Part shown: positions 26,258 through 35,973 of the stretch, one piece after another
How positions within the stretch are numbered: position 1 is the stretch's first letter
How the letters are laid out: each line of letters starts with the position of its first letter
Source: Spirochaetales bacterium Spiro_09
GTDB taxonomy: Bacteria; Spirochaetota; Spirochaetia; Treponematales; Treponemataceae
Assembly (NCBI GenBank): GCA_001604385.1
Contig: LVBK01000020.1
Location: 79,481-143,480 of the forward strand
Direction of reading: 5' to 3'
DNA length: 64,000 bases
Made by a program: the position numbers and the translations under genes
Notes under the pieces: model-generated
The model's database searches: none
Told to the model about the DNA's origin: nothing
Seen by the model: the letters and a program-made list of their open reading frames with translations, nothing else

Positions 26258-27330
26258 TCTGCACCGTACCGTATACGCGGATCGACCAAGGCAAGGATGA
26301 TATCGGACAGCACCATGCCGACCAGAACCAGGAACGAAATAAACATTATATTGGCCAATACAAGGTTTATGTCTTCCTGCATGACTGCTTCGTACATAAG
26401 TCTGCCGATGCCGGGATAGGCAAAGACAATTTCCAGGATGAGCGAACCGGAGAACAGGCCGGCGAGCAGGTTTGCGCTTCCGGTGATATACGGATTCAGC
26501 GTATTGCGGAAAGCATGGTTGAAATATACCCTGCGCTCGGCAATTCCGCGCGAACGGAGCGCCGTTATGTAGGGCTGGCCAAGCTGGTCAAGCATGGTTG
26601 CCCGTATCATGCGCATAGTGCCTCCGACTCCGCCCAAAAAAGCTGCCAGAAGGGGTAAAAAGACATGATGGGCATAACTGAAGACAAATTTGCCCGGGTT
26701 TTCCACCCAGGGAAAACCCGGGTACCCGGTAACCGGAAAGAGTCCGCTGACCGAGGCAAAGAGCTGCAAGAGGATCAGCAGCAATATTCCCGGGAAGGCA
26801 TGCAGAACGAGCGCAAAAAAGGTGACGGCAAGGTCGGTGCGCGTTCCCGCCTTCGAGGAAAACCAGACCCCCAGGGCAAAGGAGGTGAGGGTAATAAGCA
26901 CCAGTGAAATGAGGTTGAGGAGGACTGAGTTTGCCAGTCTCGGGCCGATCAAAAACAGAACCGGCGCGCGGGAAATCAGGCTGTTTCCCAAATCCCGATG
27001 CACAAAGACCCGTTCCAGCCAGCGGAAGTATTGTTCGTAAAAGGGCCGGTCGAGACCAAGGTCCGCGCGGGTGGCGGCAATTTGTTCATCCCTCAGTGCC
27101 CGGTCTCCCTCTCCCGCACGCGATTCCTGGGTCAACAATTGCTGGGTTACCAGCTGGTCCACGATGTCTCCGGGTGCAAGTTCCATCAGGCCGAAGACAG
27201 CAAAGCCAAGGACGAACAGGATGGCCGCCATAGTGACCATCCGCGATACAATAAAGGAAAGGAGCGGAAATTTTTTTCGTGTCCGGTTTACCGCGTCAAT
27301 GGCGGCATAGAGTGCTGTTCGTGCATTCAT
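26254..27330 (-). CDS. oppB: oligopeptide ABC transporter permease OppB/DppB
   Basis: A 358-residue, six-helix permease. It shows the typical VLGFAVFGLMELAPGD start, an extracytoplasmic loop ending RDLGNSLISRAPV, the coupling segment around LRSRGIAERRVYFNHAFRNTL and the C-terminal DIILALVDPRIRYG. It pairs with OppC to form the channel. It begins one base after the solute-binding-protein stop and overlaps oppC by 4 bp. An alternative assignment to the dipeptide Dpp system cannot be excluded. Confidence 0.93.
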   Translation of the reverse strand: MNARTALYAAIDAVNRTRKKFPLLSFIVSRMVTMAAILFVLGFAVFGLMELAPGDIVDQLVTQQLLTQESRAGEGDRALRDEQIAATRADLGLDRPFYEQYFRWLERVFVHRDLGNSLISRAPVLFLIGPRLANSVLLNLISLVLITLTSFALGVWFSSKAGTRTDLAVTFFALVLHAFPGILLLILLQLFASVSGLFPVTGYPGFPWVENPGKFVFSYAHHVFLPLLAAFLGGVGGTMRMIRATMLDQLGQPYITALRSRGIAERRVYFNHAFRNTLNPYITGSANLLAGLFSGSLILEIVFAYPGIGRLMYEAVMQEDINLVLANIMFISFLVLVGMVLSDIILALVDPRIRYGAE

Positions 27331-27331
27331 G

Positions 27332-29212
27332 TCAGGGTTGGTCCTCCTGTTTCAGCCAGAGGCGATCTGTTTGCAAGCCGCCTATATTGTCGTAATACAG
27401 ATTTGCCGTATCCCACCGGTTGTCTACCGCGGTAAAATTCCGGGGTCTAACCAGATATATGACCGGACATTGCTCAAGAATGATACTCTGGTATTCATCC
27501 CATATTCGTTGAGCCCGACTCCGGTCAAGGGTAAAACTTCCTTCGTTATATAACCAGTCGATACGGGCTTCCCATTCGGTGGCGGGCTCTTCCTGAAGGG
27601 GATGCCACAGGTGCAAGTTCCCCGTTGAAGGCCATACGTTAGACCCTTGGGTCGGCCAGTAATTGACGCCAAGTCCGATAATGACGGATTGCCAGTCGAA
27701 GGTAGCGGTGAGCTGTTCCACTATTTTCTGGAAATCGGTTGCCCTGATCCGCACGGTAATGCCGATCCGGGCACATTCATCGGCAATGATCGACGCTATG
27801 TCGCTGGTCGTGGTGACATCGGAAGGGATGGTCAGATCAAATTCAACCGGCCTGCCCTGTACGTCCCGCATAATGCCGTCACTTCCCCGCTCCATGCCGA
27901 TCGATGCAAGCAGGGCCAGTGCGCGCTCCGGATTGTAGAGGTACTCCAGCCGGATAGACGGATTGTAGAAGGGGTTCGGCTCGGGAAAGAAATCGGTCTT
28001 GGGCACGGCAAGTCCCCGGTATGTTTGCGCGATAATGCGGTCCCGGTGAAGGATCGAACTCATTGCCTGGCGGAATTCTTTTTTGGTAAACCAGGCGTAC
28101 TGGGCGCTCTCGTTGTTTGCAGGATTCTGGTTGAAACTCCAGAAACTTGCGCCGAGAGAACCTCCCGCGCTGTACATGGTGTAATGGGGATTCGCCCGCT
28201 CTACAAGCTCTTCAAGATCTTCCGGTCGCAGACCATAGCTTTCAAGTTCCGCCTGTTTGAAAAGAAGAAACCGTGTGTTTTCCTCGGGAATGATGCGGAC
28301 TACCTTCCGTTCGGGATAGGGAATGCTGTCTTTTCCGTCTTTTTTCCAGTAATGGGGGTTTCGGGTAAATATCAGGCGCTGCCCCGGTGTATATTCAGTC
28401 AAATGCCACATGCCCATTGAGGGTATTTTCCGGGGGTCGCTTGCAATGCTGAAGAGGTCCATAACACCCTTGACGCCTCCTTCATCCTTTGCCTTCTTGT
28501 ACAGAAAGCGTGGTCCGAAATTGCGGTTTGTTGACAAAAAGGGATTGGAGTCGATGCGGGGAAAATCGAAGGCGAAACGTTTGTCGTCGATGCGCCTGAT
28601 TGTCACTCTTCCTTCCGAACCGTCCTCGAGGGTGACAAATTGGCTGTTGTAGGCAGAGCTGCGGAATTCGCTGTCGCCCTCAATCTCATTGTACCAGAAA
28701 ATGACATCATCGGAGGTTACCGGGATTTTCTCGGCGGATCCGTAGAATGTCCAAAAGAGGTCATCACGAAGCGTGTAGATGACCGACAGGGTTCCCTTAT
28801 CCTCGTCAATATGTATTTCTCCCGAGGCGCAATTGGGCTGCCACTCGCGGGTAATGTAATTGTAGTCCATAAGGGAATCGTGCAGATGATCCAAAATGGC
28901 GCTGGTCGATCCGTCTCTCTCTGCGACGAGGAGGTTAAAACTTTTCGGATCGGCTGAAACTGCAGATCTCCAGTCTCCCCCGCGAAAGCCGGGAACCCAT
29001 TGTTCTCCCTGCCAGGGTTTGTGTACTGTTTTCTCCAGAAGCGCATTTTTGCCTGCAGACATCAGGCTTTCAATTTCTTCCCGGCTCATTTCCGCCGTAC
29101 GGGAACAGGAAACACTTGCGAGGAGTGCGGTCACTGCAAGAAACAGGGGAAGGAAGTATCCTCCCGTCCGTTGCGATCCGCATGCATTTCCGGTACACAA
29201 TTTTTTATTCAT
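27332..29212 (-). CDS. oppA: peptide-binding lipoprotein (ABC solute-binding family 5)
   Basis: A 626-residue extracytoplasmic binding protein. The ATG at 29212 has AGGA 6 nt upstream and gives a signal peptide ending in ALLASVSC, a loose spirochaete-style lipobox with Cys36 as the likely lipidated residue. The body has family-5 features, including an AEKIPVTSDDVIFWYN segment near 150 and the RQAMSSILHRDRI motif. It should capture oligopeptides at the outer face of the inner membrane and pass them to OppBC. First gene of the operon; longer reading-frame extension upstream has no signal or family support. Confidence 0.93.
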   Translation of the reverse strand: MNKKLCTGNACGSQRTGGYFLPLFLAVTALLASVSCSRTAEMSREEIESLMSAGKNALLEKTVHKPWQGEQWVPGFRGGDWRSAVSADPKSFNLLVAERDGSTSAILDHLHDSLMDYNYITREWQPNCASGEIHIDEDKGTLSVIYTLRDDLFWTFYGSAEKIPVTSDDVIFWYNEIEGDSEFRSSAYNSQFVTLEDGSEGRVTIRRIDDKRFAFDFPRIDSNPFLSTNRNFGPRFLYKKAKDEGGVKGVMDLFSIASDPRKIPSMGMWHLTEYTPGQRLIFTRNPHYWKKDGKDSIPYPERKVVRIIPEENTRFLLFKQAELESYGLRPEDLEELVERANPHYTMYSAGGSLGASFWSFNQNPANNESAQYAWFTKKEFRQAMSSILHRDRIIAQTYRGLAVPKTDFFPEPNPFYNPSIRLEYLYNPERALALLASIGMERGSDGIMRDVQGRPVEFDLTIPSDVTTTSDIASIIADECARIGITVRIRATDFQKIVEQLTATFDWQSVIIGLGVNYWPTQGSNVWPSTGNLHLWHPLQEEPATEWEARIDWLYNEGSFTLDRSRAQRIWDEYQSIILEQCPVIYLVRPRNFTAVDNRWDTANLYYDNIGGLQTDRLWLKQEDQP

Positions 29213-29293
29213 AGGGCATCCTTTTCCCAAGCAGTATACCGGAAAACGGTCCGGTTGGGTGAATTTTCTTGCCCGTTTTCGACAACGAGCTGT

Positions 29294-30181
29294 ATGCTGA
29301 TGCTCATGAATACTGCCAGGCGCCGCTTCGGGGATCGAAAAGAAGGAAGACTCCTTCGTACCCTGCACCCAATGGATCTGTTAACCCCGTATTTGATGGT
29401 CGAACGCAATGATGCGACCAATTATATCCGTGATCGCTTCGAAATCGGGGAAGCCGATCGCTATGTTCATAAAAAGCGCGCTGAAGGGCTGTCCTCGTTC
29501 GGGCTCATGCACCTTCTGATCGCTGCCTACGTGCGTGCGGCCAGCCAGCGGCCGGGAGTAAACCGGTTTGTTTCCGGCCAGCGCATCTATGCCCGCAACC
29601 GGCTGACCGTGAATATGGTGGTCAAGCGCAGCCTTCGGCTGAACGAAGAGTCGACAATCATCAAGGTCACCTTTGACCCATCCGATACAGCCTCTGCAGT
29701 ATACCGCAAGTTTAACGAGGAATATGAAAAAGCGATTGCCGCCACCTCGACGGATTTCGACACTCTCGCGTTTGTAATCAATCTCATCCCCCGACCGGTT
29801 AAACGACTGTTGATACGCATACTCAAGGCTCTGGACTATGCCGATCTGCTCCCCGCCCGCCTTGTCGAGCTGAGTCCCTTTCATTCATCCCTCTTTGTTA
29901 CCTCGATGGGCTCTCTCGGCATTCCGCCGGTATTTCATCATCTGTATAATTTTGGAAATGTGGGTGTGTTCCTCTCCTTCGGCTCGAAATATTCCGAATA
30001 TGTGCTGAACGGAAACGGAGAAGCGGTAAAAAAATCTTTCATGGATTACACCGTCGCGGCCGACGAGCGATGTTGCGACGGCTTTTACTTCGCCTCTGCG
30101 CTGAAACTGGTTCGTTCGTATATCGCGCGGCCGGAGGTTCTTGACAGTCCGCCCGAAACCGTTGTCCCGGACATTGGATAG
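29294..30181 (+). CDS. CAT-fold acyltransferase homologue (2-oxoacid dehydrogenase E2-like), active-site His absent
   Basis: A 295-residue single domain resembling the catalytic core of dihydrolipoamide acyltransferases and chloramphenicol acetyltransferase (MNMVVKRS-like strand, FVTSMGSLGIPPVFHHLYNFG). No lipoyl or E3-binding domain is attached. At the catalytic HxxxDG position it reads DERCCDGF: the Asp-Gly is kept but Glu replaces His. I recall similar short E2-like proteins in anaerobes, function unknown. Three in-frame ATGs (29294, 29300, 29306) lie close together with no convincing Shine-Dalgarno; 29294 is taken. It is divergent from oppA across 81 bp. Confidence 0.75.
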   Translation: MLMLMNTARRRFGDRKEGRLLRTLHPMDLLTPYLMVERNDATNYIRDRFEIGEADRYVHKKRAEGLSSFGLMHLLIAAYVRAASQRPGVNRFVSGQRIYARNRLTVNMVVKRSLRLNEESTIIKVTFDPSDTASAVYRKFNEEYEKAIAATSTDFDTLAFVINLIPRPVKRLLIRILKALDYADLLPARLVELSPFHSSLFVTSMGSLGIPPVFHHLYNFGNVGVFLSFGSKYSEYVLNGNGEAVKKSFMDYTVAADERCCDGFYFASALKLVRSYIARPEVLDSPPETVVPDIG

Positions 30182-30197
30182 GAGCTCCTGGCAAAGG

Positions 30198-33100
30198 TCA
30201 ATACAGGAGCGGTTGAAGTTCTTTCCATGCGGTATCGAGGCGCTTTTGCAACTCGTCAAAGCCCCGGTGATTTTTCTGTCGGGCTGCTTCTTCGAGCGCT
30301 GCGGTCACGTCGGCAAATTGCTCGAAGCACATGTTCAAAGCCATTCCTTTCAGGGAATGGGCAATGCGGATAATGTCGGCATACTCCCGTGCCGCTACGC
30401 TTGAGTGGAGTTCTTTCAGTTTCACGGGAATTTCTGAGCGACAGGAATCGATCAATTTTTTTTGCAAGCCGGTATCGTGGCAAATATACTCGCCCCAGGT
30501 TTTGCGGTTAAACGCTTCTTTCCTGTGTCCCGTGCCGGCAGTTCCCTCACACAGGATCCCGTTGGAAGCGATCCAGGTATCCAGTATCCTTTTCAGCTTG
30601 ACTTCGTCGATCGGTTTGGACAGAAAGTCGTCCATTCCGCTTGCGAACGCCCGATCCCTCTCTTCTTTCAAAGCCCCTGCTGTCAAAGCGATAATGGGTA
30701 TATGAGTGCCTGTTTCCGAATCCCGCTCCCGGATGCGTCGCGCTGCTTCGTGGCCGTCTATTTCCGGCATCTGCACGTCCATGAATACCAGATCGACATG
30801 CTCTTTGGTTATCAACTCAATTGCTTCCCGGCCATTTACCGCTTCAAGAATTTCTGCTTCAGGAAGAAGCCGTTCAAGCAGTGCGCGTGTCAAGGTCATA
30901 TTCATGGGCAAGTCCTCGGCGACGACAATGACGGGTCGGGGCGTGTTGGCGCTATCCGGCTTGTCCATGTGGGACAGCTTTTTTTTCTCGAGCTTTTTTT
31001 CCTGTGCCTGTATCCTGTCCAGACAGTCGTCAAGATCCCGCGCTTTTACCGGTTTAATCAGGTTGTGGGCAATGCCCTTTGTTTTGCATTCATCGTGCAG
31101 TTCCTGGCTTTCCGCTGCCCCGTGCAGCAGTATGACCGGTATGCGGGAAGAGGGCAGTTCCGTGCGTTTTCTGAGGGAGGTAACCGTTACCAGCCCGTCG
31201 AGAGGACTCATGTTATAGTCGACAACCGCAAGACTGAAGGTATCTTTTTCGAGCAGGCTGAGGGCTGAAAGTCCGTCAGCTGCCTCCGAAACGGAATAGC
31301 CCCGGCCCTCGAGCATGCGTTTCAGTATTCTGCGCGAGCTTTCATTATTGTCGATTATCAACACTGTCTTGTCTGATCCGGGGATTATCGCCGGTGCTGA
31401 CTCTTTGGAGCAGGCTGTTTCAAATCCGAAGTAAAAGGTCGATCCCTTGCCGACTTCGCTTTCGAAGGAAATACTTCCGCCCATTTTTTGGGCAAGAGTT
31501 GTGGAAATGGTCAAGCCAAGCCCTGTTCCGCCAAATTTTCTGGTAGTGGAGCTGTCCGCCTGCGAAAAGGCCCGGAAAAGACGGTTTTTTTGATCTTCCC
31601 GTATACCAATACCGGTATCCCGCACGGCAAAATGAAATATGCCGCGGCTGTTACCGGACGGGGTAAAATTTGCGTGCAGCTCGACTTCTCCCAGTTCGGT
31701 AAATTTGACCGCGTTGTTCAAAAGGTTCAGCAAAATTTGTTTTACCCTCACCGGATCGCAGTCGGCTTTCCGGGGCATCCCGGCCGGAATGTCCAGTAAC
31801 AGTTCCAGGCCCTTTTCGGCCGCCTGATATTTGACAATATCAATGGCATCTTCCATCAGGCTGTACATGTCTGTTTCAATAATTTCCAGTTCAAGCTTAC
31901 CGGCTTCGATTTTTGAAAAGTCGAGAATGTCGTTGATTATGCCGAGCAGGGCTTTACCTGCCGTATTCGCATTGACCGCGTAGTTCATTTGCATTTCTGA
32001 CAAACTCGATTTTAAAAGGAGCTCGGTAAAACCTATGACCCCGTTTAAGGGCGTACGGATTTCGTGGCTCATGTTCGCAAGGAACTCGGACTTTGCGCGG
32101 TTGGCTTCCTCCGCTGCCTTTTGCGCCTCGAGTATCTGCCGTGCTGCTTTTTTCCGTTCCTCCTCTGCCTCCCGGGCAGGCGTAACATCCCGGATGTTCA
32201 AGACAATACCGTTGATTGCCGGGTCATGGAGGAAATTGACGCCGATGGTGTGCAAGTATATTTTCTTTCCGTTTTTGTGGGAAAATCGGTACTCGATATC
32301 GATGCGGGAACCCTGCGCAAGCCGGCACTGTTCGAGGGCTGTCTGGGTTCGCGGGACGTCTTCCTCATCGATTCCCTCAAAAACGCTGGTTTTCAAACTG
32401 TCTTCAACTGTGTACCCGGTAATGGCTTCAACCTGATTGCTTATATACTCAATAATGCCGTTACGGTCGGTAATGATGATAATATCGCTCGAGTTCTGCA
32501 CGAGGTGACGGAAACGCTCCTCGCTCTTTTTCAGGCTGTCCTCGGTTTTCTGCCGCAAGGTGATGTCACGGAAATTCCAGACCCGGCCGGCAATCGAATC
32601 ATCGATACGGTATGGATGGCTAATTCGCTCAATGATCCTCCCGTCAGCGAGCTCCAGCGTGTCGCGGGCGTTTTCTTCCGGGCTTGCGTATAGCTTCCGC
32701 ACCCTCTGCGTAAAGGAAAGCGGGTTTTTTTGTTTGAGGGCAACCGCTTCAAGAAGCTGTTGGTCATCGCCCGAGAGGAGTGCCGGGTGTCCTTCGATTT
32801 GCCACAGTTCGACAAATTTCCGGTTCATCTTGACTATTTGCTCGTTTCGATCGACGACAAGTACACCATCGGCAGTGGATTCTATCGTGGCTTCCAGGAC
32901 TGACAGCGATTCCTGCAGGGCCTGTTCCGTTTGAATACGGCCGCTGATGTCTCTGGCCGCCGCATATATCAGTTTCCCCTGTGGATGTGATCGCCACTCG
33001 ATATACTTCCATTCGCCGTTCTTTGTCCGGTAACGGTTGACAAAGTTGATCACGTTTTTCTGGCTGTCAAGTTCGCCCATTACGGCAAGGGTGGACTCAA

Positions 33101-33623
33101 GATCGTCAGGATGCACAAAGTCAAGAAATTTGGCCGACTCAAGCTCTGTAGCCGTGTATCCCAGGACGTTTTCCCATTCACGGTTTACCTTGAGAAAGTT
33201 TCCGTCGGTATCCGCAATACACAAGAGGTCAAGATTGACCGAAAAAAAACTTTCAAGTTCTTCGGCCTGTTTTTTGGTCTCTGTGATATCGGTGAAGACG
33301 GTAAGAAAATGTTCCGGTTCATCGCAGTAGGCTTGTACCTTATACCAGCGTTGCAAATGCGGGGAGAATTGCTCGGTATGGCTTTCCTTACCCGTCCGGG
33401 CGACTTCGCCATAATAGGCTACCCAGTCGAAGCCGCTTTCCCGTATGCCGGGAATGACTTCGGTGACCCGCCTCCCGATAATTGTTTGAATGTCCAGGCC
33501 GGTCAGTTCGCCGAAAGCCGGATTGGCGTCCAAAAAAACGTAATCTTCCGGAATACCGGCTGCATCGCAGAGTATCTTATGCCGGGCAATCGCGAAGGGA
33601 GAATTCCTGAGCGCTTCAATCAT
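30198..33623 (-). CDS. hybrid sensor histidine kinase (4 PAS, HisKA-HATPase, 2 REC, HPt)
   Basis: 1141 residues, soluble. Four PAS domains (about 1-125, 125-245, 245-365, 375-490; e.g. ILCDAAGIPEDYVFLDANPAF, IIIITDRNGIIEYISN) lead into HisKA with the phospho-His in FLANMSHEIRTPLNGVIGF. HATPase boxes are NLLNNAVKF, DTGIGI and GGTGLGLTI. Two receiver domains follow (phospho-Asp in AVVDYNMSPLDG and VFMDVQMPEIDG) and a C-terminal HPt with IAHSLKGMALNM. It is a complete phosphorelay in one chain, so the output regulator must be elsewhere. A TATAGT -10 (33635-33640) ends 11 nt before the ATG and there is no Shine-Dalgarno, so the leader is very short. Convergent with the E2-like gene (16-bp gap). 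Confidence 0.95.
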   Translation of the reverse strand: MIEALRNSPFAIARHKILCDAAGIPEDYVFLDANPAFGELTGLDIQTIIGRRVTEVIPGIRESGFDWVAYYGEVARTGKESHTEQFSPHLQRWYKVQAYCDEPEHFLTVFTDITETKKQAEELESFFSVNLDLLCIADTDGNFLKVNREWENVLGYTATELESAKFLDFVHPDDLESTLAVMGELDSQKNVINFVNRYRTKNGEWKYIEWRSHPQGKLIYAAARDISGRIQTEQALQESLSVLEATIESTADGVLVVDRNEQIVKMNRKFVELWQIEGHPALLSGDDQQLLEAVALKQKNPLSFTQRVRKLYASPEENARDTLELADGRIIERISHPYRIDDSIAGRVWNFRDITLRQKTEDSLKKSEERFRHLVQNSSDIIIITDRNGIIEYISNQVEAITGYTVEDSLKTSVFEGIDEEDVPRTQTALEQCRLAQGSRIDIEYRFSHKNGKKIYLHTIGVNFLHDPAINGIVLNIRDVTPAREAEEERKKAARQILEAQKAAEEANRAKSEFLANMSHEIRTPLNGVIGFTELLLKSSLSEMQMNYAVNANTAGKALLGIINDILDFSKIEAGKLELEIIETDMYSLMEDAIDIVKYQAAEKGLELLLDIPAGMPRKADCDPVRVKQILLNLLNNAVKFTELGEVELHANFTPSGNSRGIFHFAVRDTGIGIREDQKNRLFRAFSQADSSTTRKFGGTGLGLTISTTLAQKMGGSISFESEVGKGSTFYFGFETACSKESAPAIIPGSDKTVLIIDNNESSRRILKRMLEGRGYSVSEAADGLSALSLLEKDTFSLAVVDYNMSPLDGLVTVTSLRKRTELPSSRIPVILLHGAAESQELHDECKTKGIAHNLIKPVKARDLDDCLDRIQAQEKKLEKKKLSHMDKPDSANTPRPVIVVAEDLPMNMTLTRALLERLLPEAEILEAVNGREAIELITKEHVDLVFMDVQMPEIDGHEAARRIRERDSETGTHIPIIALTAGALKEERDRAFASGMDDFLSKPIDEVKLKRILDTWIASNGILCEGTAGTGHRKEAFNRKTWGEYICHDTGLQKKLIDSCRSEIPVKLKELHSSVAAREYADIIRIAHSLKGMALNMCFEQFADVTAALEEAARQKNHRGFDELQKRLDTAWKELQPLLY

Positions 33624-33652
33624 GTATACAGTGTACTATACTTTTTCCGTCT

Positions 33653-34885
33653 TTACAGTATTCCGCCCATAACATACAGGCTCATGATGCCGAGGCCGGC
33701 CATTGTTGTTGCAATCGTTGAGGGCAGGCCGAATTTCAGAAAGTCAAGAAAACCGATGTCGCACTGGTCACGGGCTTTTTCTGCCACAATGATGTTTGCA
33801 ACCGCGCCGATAAGGGTCAGATTTCCGGCAATGGTGCTTGCGAAGGCAAGCGTATACCACATCAGTTCCGGTTTCCCATATTGTCCGACAGATTCGGCAA
33901 TGAGCAGCACATAGGGCACGTTGGCGAAGACATTCGACGCCGCAATACTGATCAGGCCGAACAGCCACATGTCCGCGATGGTGTCGCCGGAAAGACGCGC
34001 GGCAAGGGCTGTCAGCGGCTTGCTTGCTCCCGAGACGTGCAGGGCACCGGTTACAATGAAGAGGCAGGCAAAGAATAACAGAAGATTCCAGTCGATGCGC
34101 TTGAGGATATCCGTTTCATTGCGGTTCCCCAGCACAAAAATGGCGGCTGCTCCGGCAAGGGCTGTCCAGGCCATATTGTGCAGGATAAAGAAACCGGCGA
34201 TAACGCATGAGATTGTCAGTACCGAGCGTTTCAAAAGCGGTTTGGCAAAAGGTGCGGTCGCTCCCCGGTCCCAAAGCTGTTTGACCGACAATTCTTTTTT
34301 GAACATGACGATCAGAAAGATATAATTGACGCCCAGGCAGACAAGGCCAACCGGAAGCATCAGCAGAAAGTGTTCCCGGTAGGGAATGCCTGAAAGATGG
34401 CCTATGATCATATTTTGCGGGCTTCCGGTAAAGGTCAGGAGGCCGCCGATATTTGTCGAGGTGGCAAGTGCGAGCAGAAAGGGTAGGGGAGGCAGTTTTC
34501 CTTGCCGGAGCAGAATCAAAAGTAGCGGCGTGCAGATGATGCATACAATATCGTTTACCAAAAAACCGGCAAGGATGCCCGTGCCGAATACGACGATTGC
34601 CATGAAAACCCGCGGAGAGGGGCTGTATCGGGATATTCGTTCCGCCGCGATGTCGAAGAATCCCGACTCGAGCAGGTGCTCGGTCAATATCATCATGCCG
34701 AGCAGGAGGACGATGGTATCCCAGTTGACCAGGGCGTATGCCTGTGACGGGCGAATTACCCGGGAAGCGACCATGAGAACTGCACCGAGAAGAACGCCTG
34801 CCGGTCTGCCAATGTGTATGATATTGAGTCGCCGACCGGAAATCAGGATGTAGGTAACAAGGAAAATTAATATAGAGGTGATCAC
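33653..34885 (-). CDS. ArsB/NhaD/SLC13-type ion permease
   Basis: A 410-residue integral membrane protein with 10-12 helices. It has the duplicated architecture and motifs of the ion-transporter superfamily that includes ArsB and the P protein: FLVNDIVCIICTPLLL, ATSTNIGGLLTFTGSPQNMII, SNVFANVPYVLL and NLTLIGAVANIIV. The paired substrate-loop motifs with Asn-Xaa-Gly/Asn are intact. The substrate may be arsenite, a dicarboxylate, or Na+/H+; no arsR, arsC or arsA is nearby, so arsenic is only one option. GTG start at 34885 with AGGAG 6 nt upstream. Confidence 0.85.
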   Translation of the reverse strand: MITSILIFLVTYILISGRRLNIIHIGRPAGVLLGAVLMVASRVIRPSQAYALVNWDTIVLLLGMMILTEHLLESGFFDIAAERISRYSPSPRVFMAIVVFGTGILAGFLVNDIVCIICTPLLLILLRQGKLPPLPFLLALATSTNIGGLLTFTGSPQNMIIGHLSGIPYREHFLLMLPVGLVCLGVNYIFLIVMFKKELSVKQLWDRGATAPFAKPLLKRSVLTISCVIAGFFILHNMAWTALAGAAAIFVLGNRNETDILKRIDWNLLLFFACLFIVTGALHVSGASKPLTALAARLSGDTIADMWLFGLISIAASNVFANVPYVLLIAESVGQYGKPELMWYTLAFASTIAGNLTLIGAVANIIVAEKARDQCDIGFLDFLKFGLPSTIATTMAGLGIMSLYVMGGIL

Positions 34886-34969
34886 GGGTAACTCCTGCGC
34901 GTACTATATTCACTATATGAAATTACCGGTGAATCTGTCGAGACAGAGGGCCCTGCCCTGGAAATTTCA

Positions 34970-34978
34970 TGGTATAGT
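34970..34978 (+). promoter_or_regulatory. extended -10 promoter of the 34985 lipase gene
   Basis: TGG followed by TATAGT (34973-34978) forms an extended -10 with no good -35. It ends 6 nt before the ATG at 34985, and no Shine-Dalgarno exists, so the transcript should start at or next to the start codon. Confidence 0.5.
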
Positions 34979-34984
34979 ATTCGT

Positions 34985-35824
34985 ATGACCAACCTGAAGA
35001 AACTGAAAAAGCTTCTGTCCCTTGACGCCCGCCGAGACGGTTTGTTGCCGACCGCTTCCCATGCCCTGCCGTTCAGAATTGATCCTCCTGGGGCACGGGA
35101 GGCCTTCCTGATTTGTCACGGATATACCGGTATCCCCGACGAGATGCGCCACCTGGCAACCGTTCTTGCCGGCGCGGGCTATGCAGTGTCCGTTCCCCGG
35201 TATCCGGGCCACGGAACCTGCCGGGAAGACCTGTTTCACTGCGGCGCAGAGGACTGGCTGCGTTGCGCGCTCGACGCGTATGCCAACCTTTCCGCCGAAT
35301 ATCCCGTAGTGCACATAGCCGGTCACTCGATGGGAGGCCTTATCGCCACCGCCATTGCCGCGATACACGGTTCATCTCGTCTTGTGCTGATGGCTCCTGC
35401 TTTTTCCCTGTCTATACCCCGCATTCAGTGGATACCCTTTACATCACATTTTGTCAGGGATATCAAACGCAACCGCCAGCCCTCCGATTTTGACCGATCG
35501 AATCCGGCCCGCATGCAGATATTCGCGCAATACTGGCAGGACGATCTTGTCGCGCCTACGGCCGGCCTGGTGTATTTGAGCCGCCTTGTCCGTGGCCTGT
35601 TGCCCCGCGTAAAGGCCCGTGTGTTGGTGCTTTTGGGAGAAAAAGACACAACCGTACCGGTTAGCGTCAGTTCGCTCATCGGGAGGAAGGCAATTAATGC
35701 CTCGCATATCGAGACGGTTGTATTTGATAATGCCGGTCATTTGTTCCCCTTTGACAGCGATCGGGACCGTTCTTCGACGGTTGTTCTGCGCTGGCTTGCC
35801 GATTCAGCATCGAAGCCGACATAG
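34985..35824 (+). CDS. alpha/beta-hydrolase, monoacylglycerol lipase/carboxylesterase-like
   Basis: A 279-residue soluble esterase. The oxyanion region is FLICHGYTG, the nucleophile elbow GHSMGGL, the acid Asp lies in LLGEKDTTVP, and the catalytic His in NAGHLFPFD, all in the order of Est30-type carboxylesterases and bacterial monoacylglycerol lipases. The cap carries RYPGHGTCREDLFHCGAEDW, typical of that group. No signal peptide is seen, so it acts on cytoplasmic lipid esters. It is separately promoted, and the 149-bp gap behind it (35825-35973) has T-runs but no convincing terminator hairpin. Confidence 0.88.
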   Translation: MTNLKKLKKLLSLDARRDGLLPTASHALPFRIDPPGAREAFLICHGYTGIPDEMRHLATVLAGAGYAVSVPRYPGHGTCREDLFHCGAEDWLRCALDAYANLSAEYPVVHIAGHSMGGLIATAIAAIHGSSRLVLMAPAFSLSIPRIQWIPFTSHFVRDIKRNRQPSDFDRSNPARMQIFAQYWQDDLVAPTAGLVYLSRLVRGLLPRVKARVLVLLGEKDTTVPVSVSSLIGRKAINASHIETVVFDNAGHLFPFDSDRDRSSTVVLRWLADSASKPT

Positions 35825-35973
35825 TTACCGAATCTTTTTTTTATTTTTTTACCGGTTGTTCCTGTTTCACGAAATGTAAGTGTATGATACAGTTTGGCGA
35901 ATGAAATCAATATCGGAGCATTTTTGTCCCTCATGGACAAGGTTCCGGGTGATGTAACGAATGGAGGGTACAT

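Noticed and set aside
29000..29293. Upstream extension of the 29294 acyltransferase frame
   Set aside because: It lies antisense over the start of the oppA gene, has no family similarity, and the conserved domain begins after 29294.
33653..34885. Naming the permease arsB
   Set aside because: Motifs fit the whole ion-transporter superfamily and no other arsenic gene is nearby.
35832..35850. T-rich run after the lipase gene as an intrinsic terminator
   Set aside because: There is no GC-rich stem directly before the T-runs.
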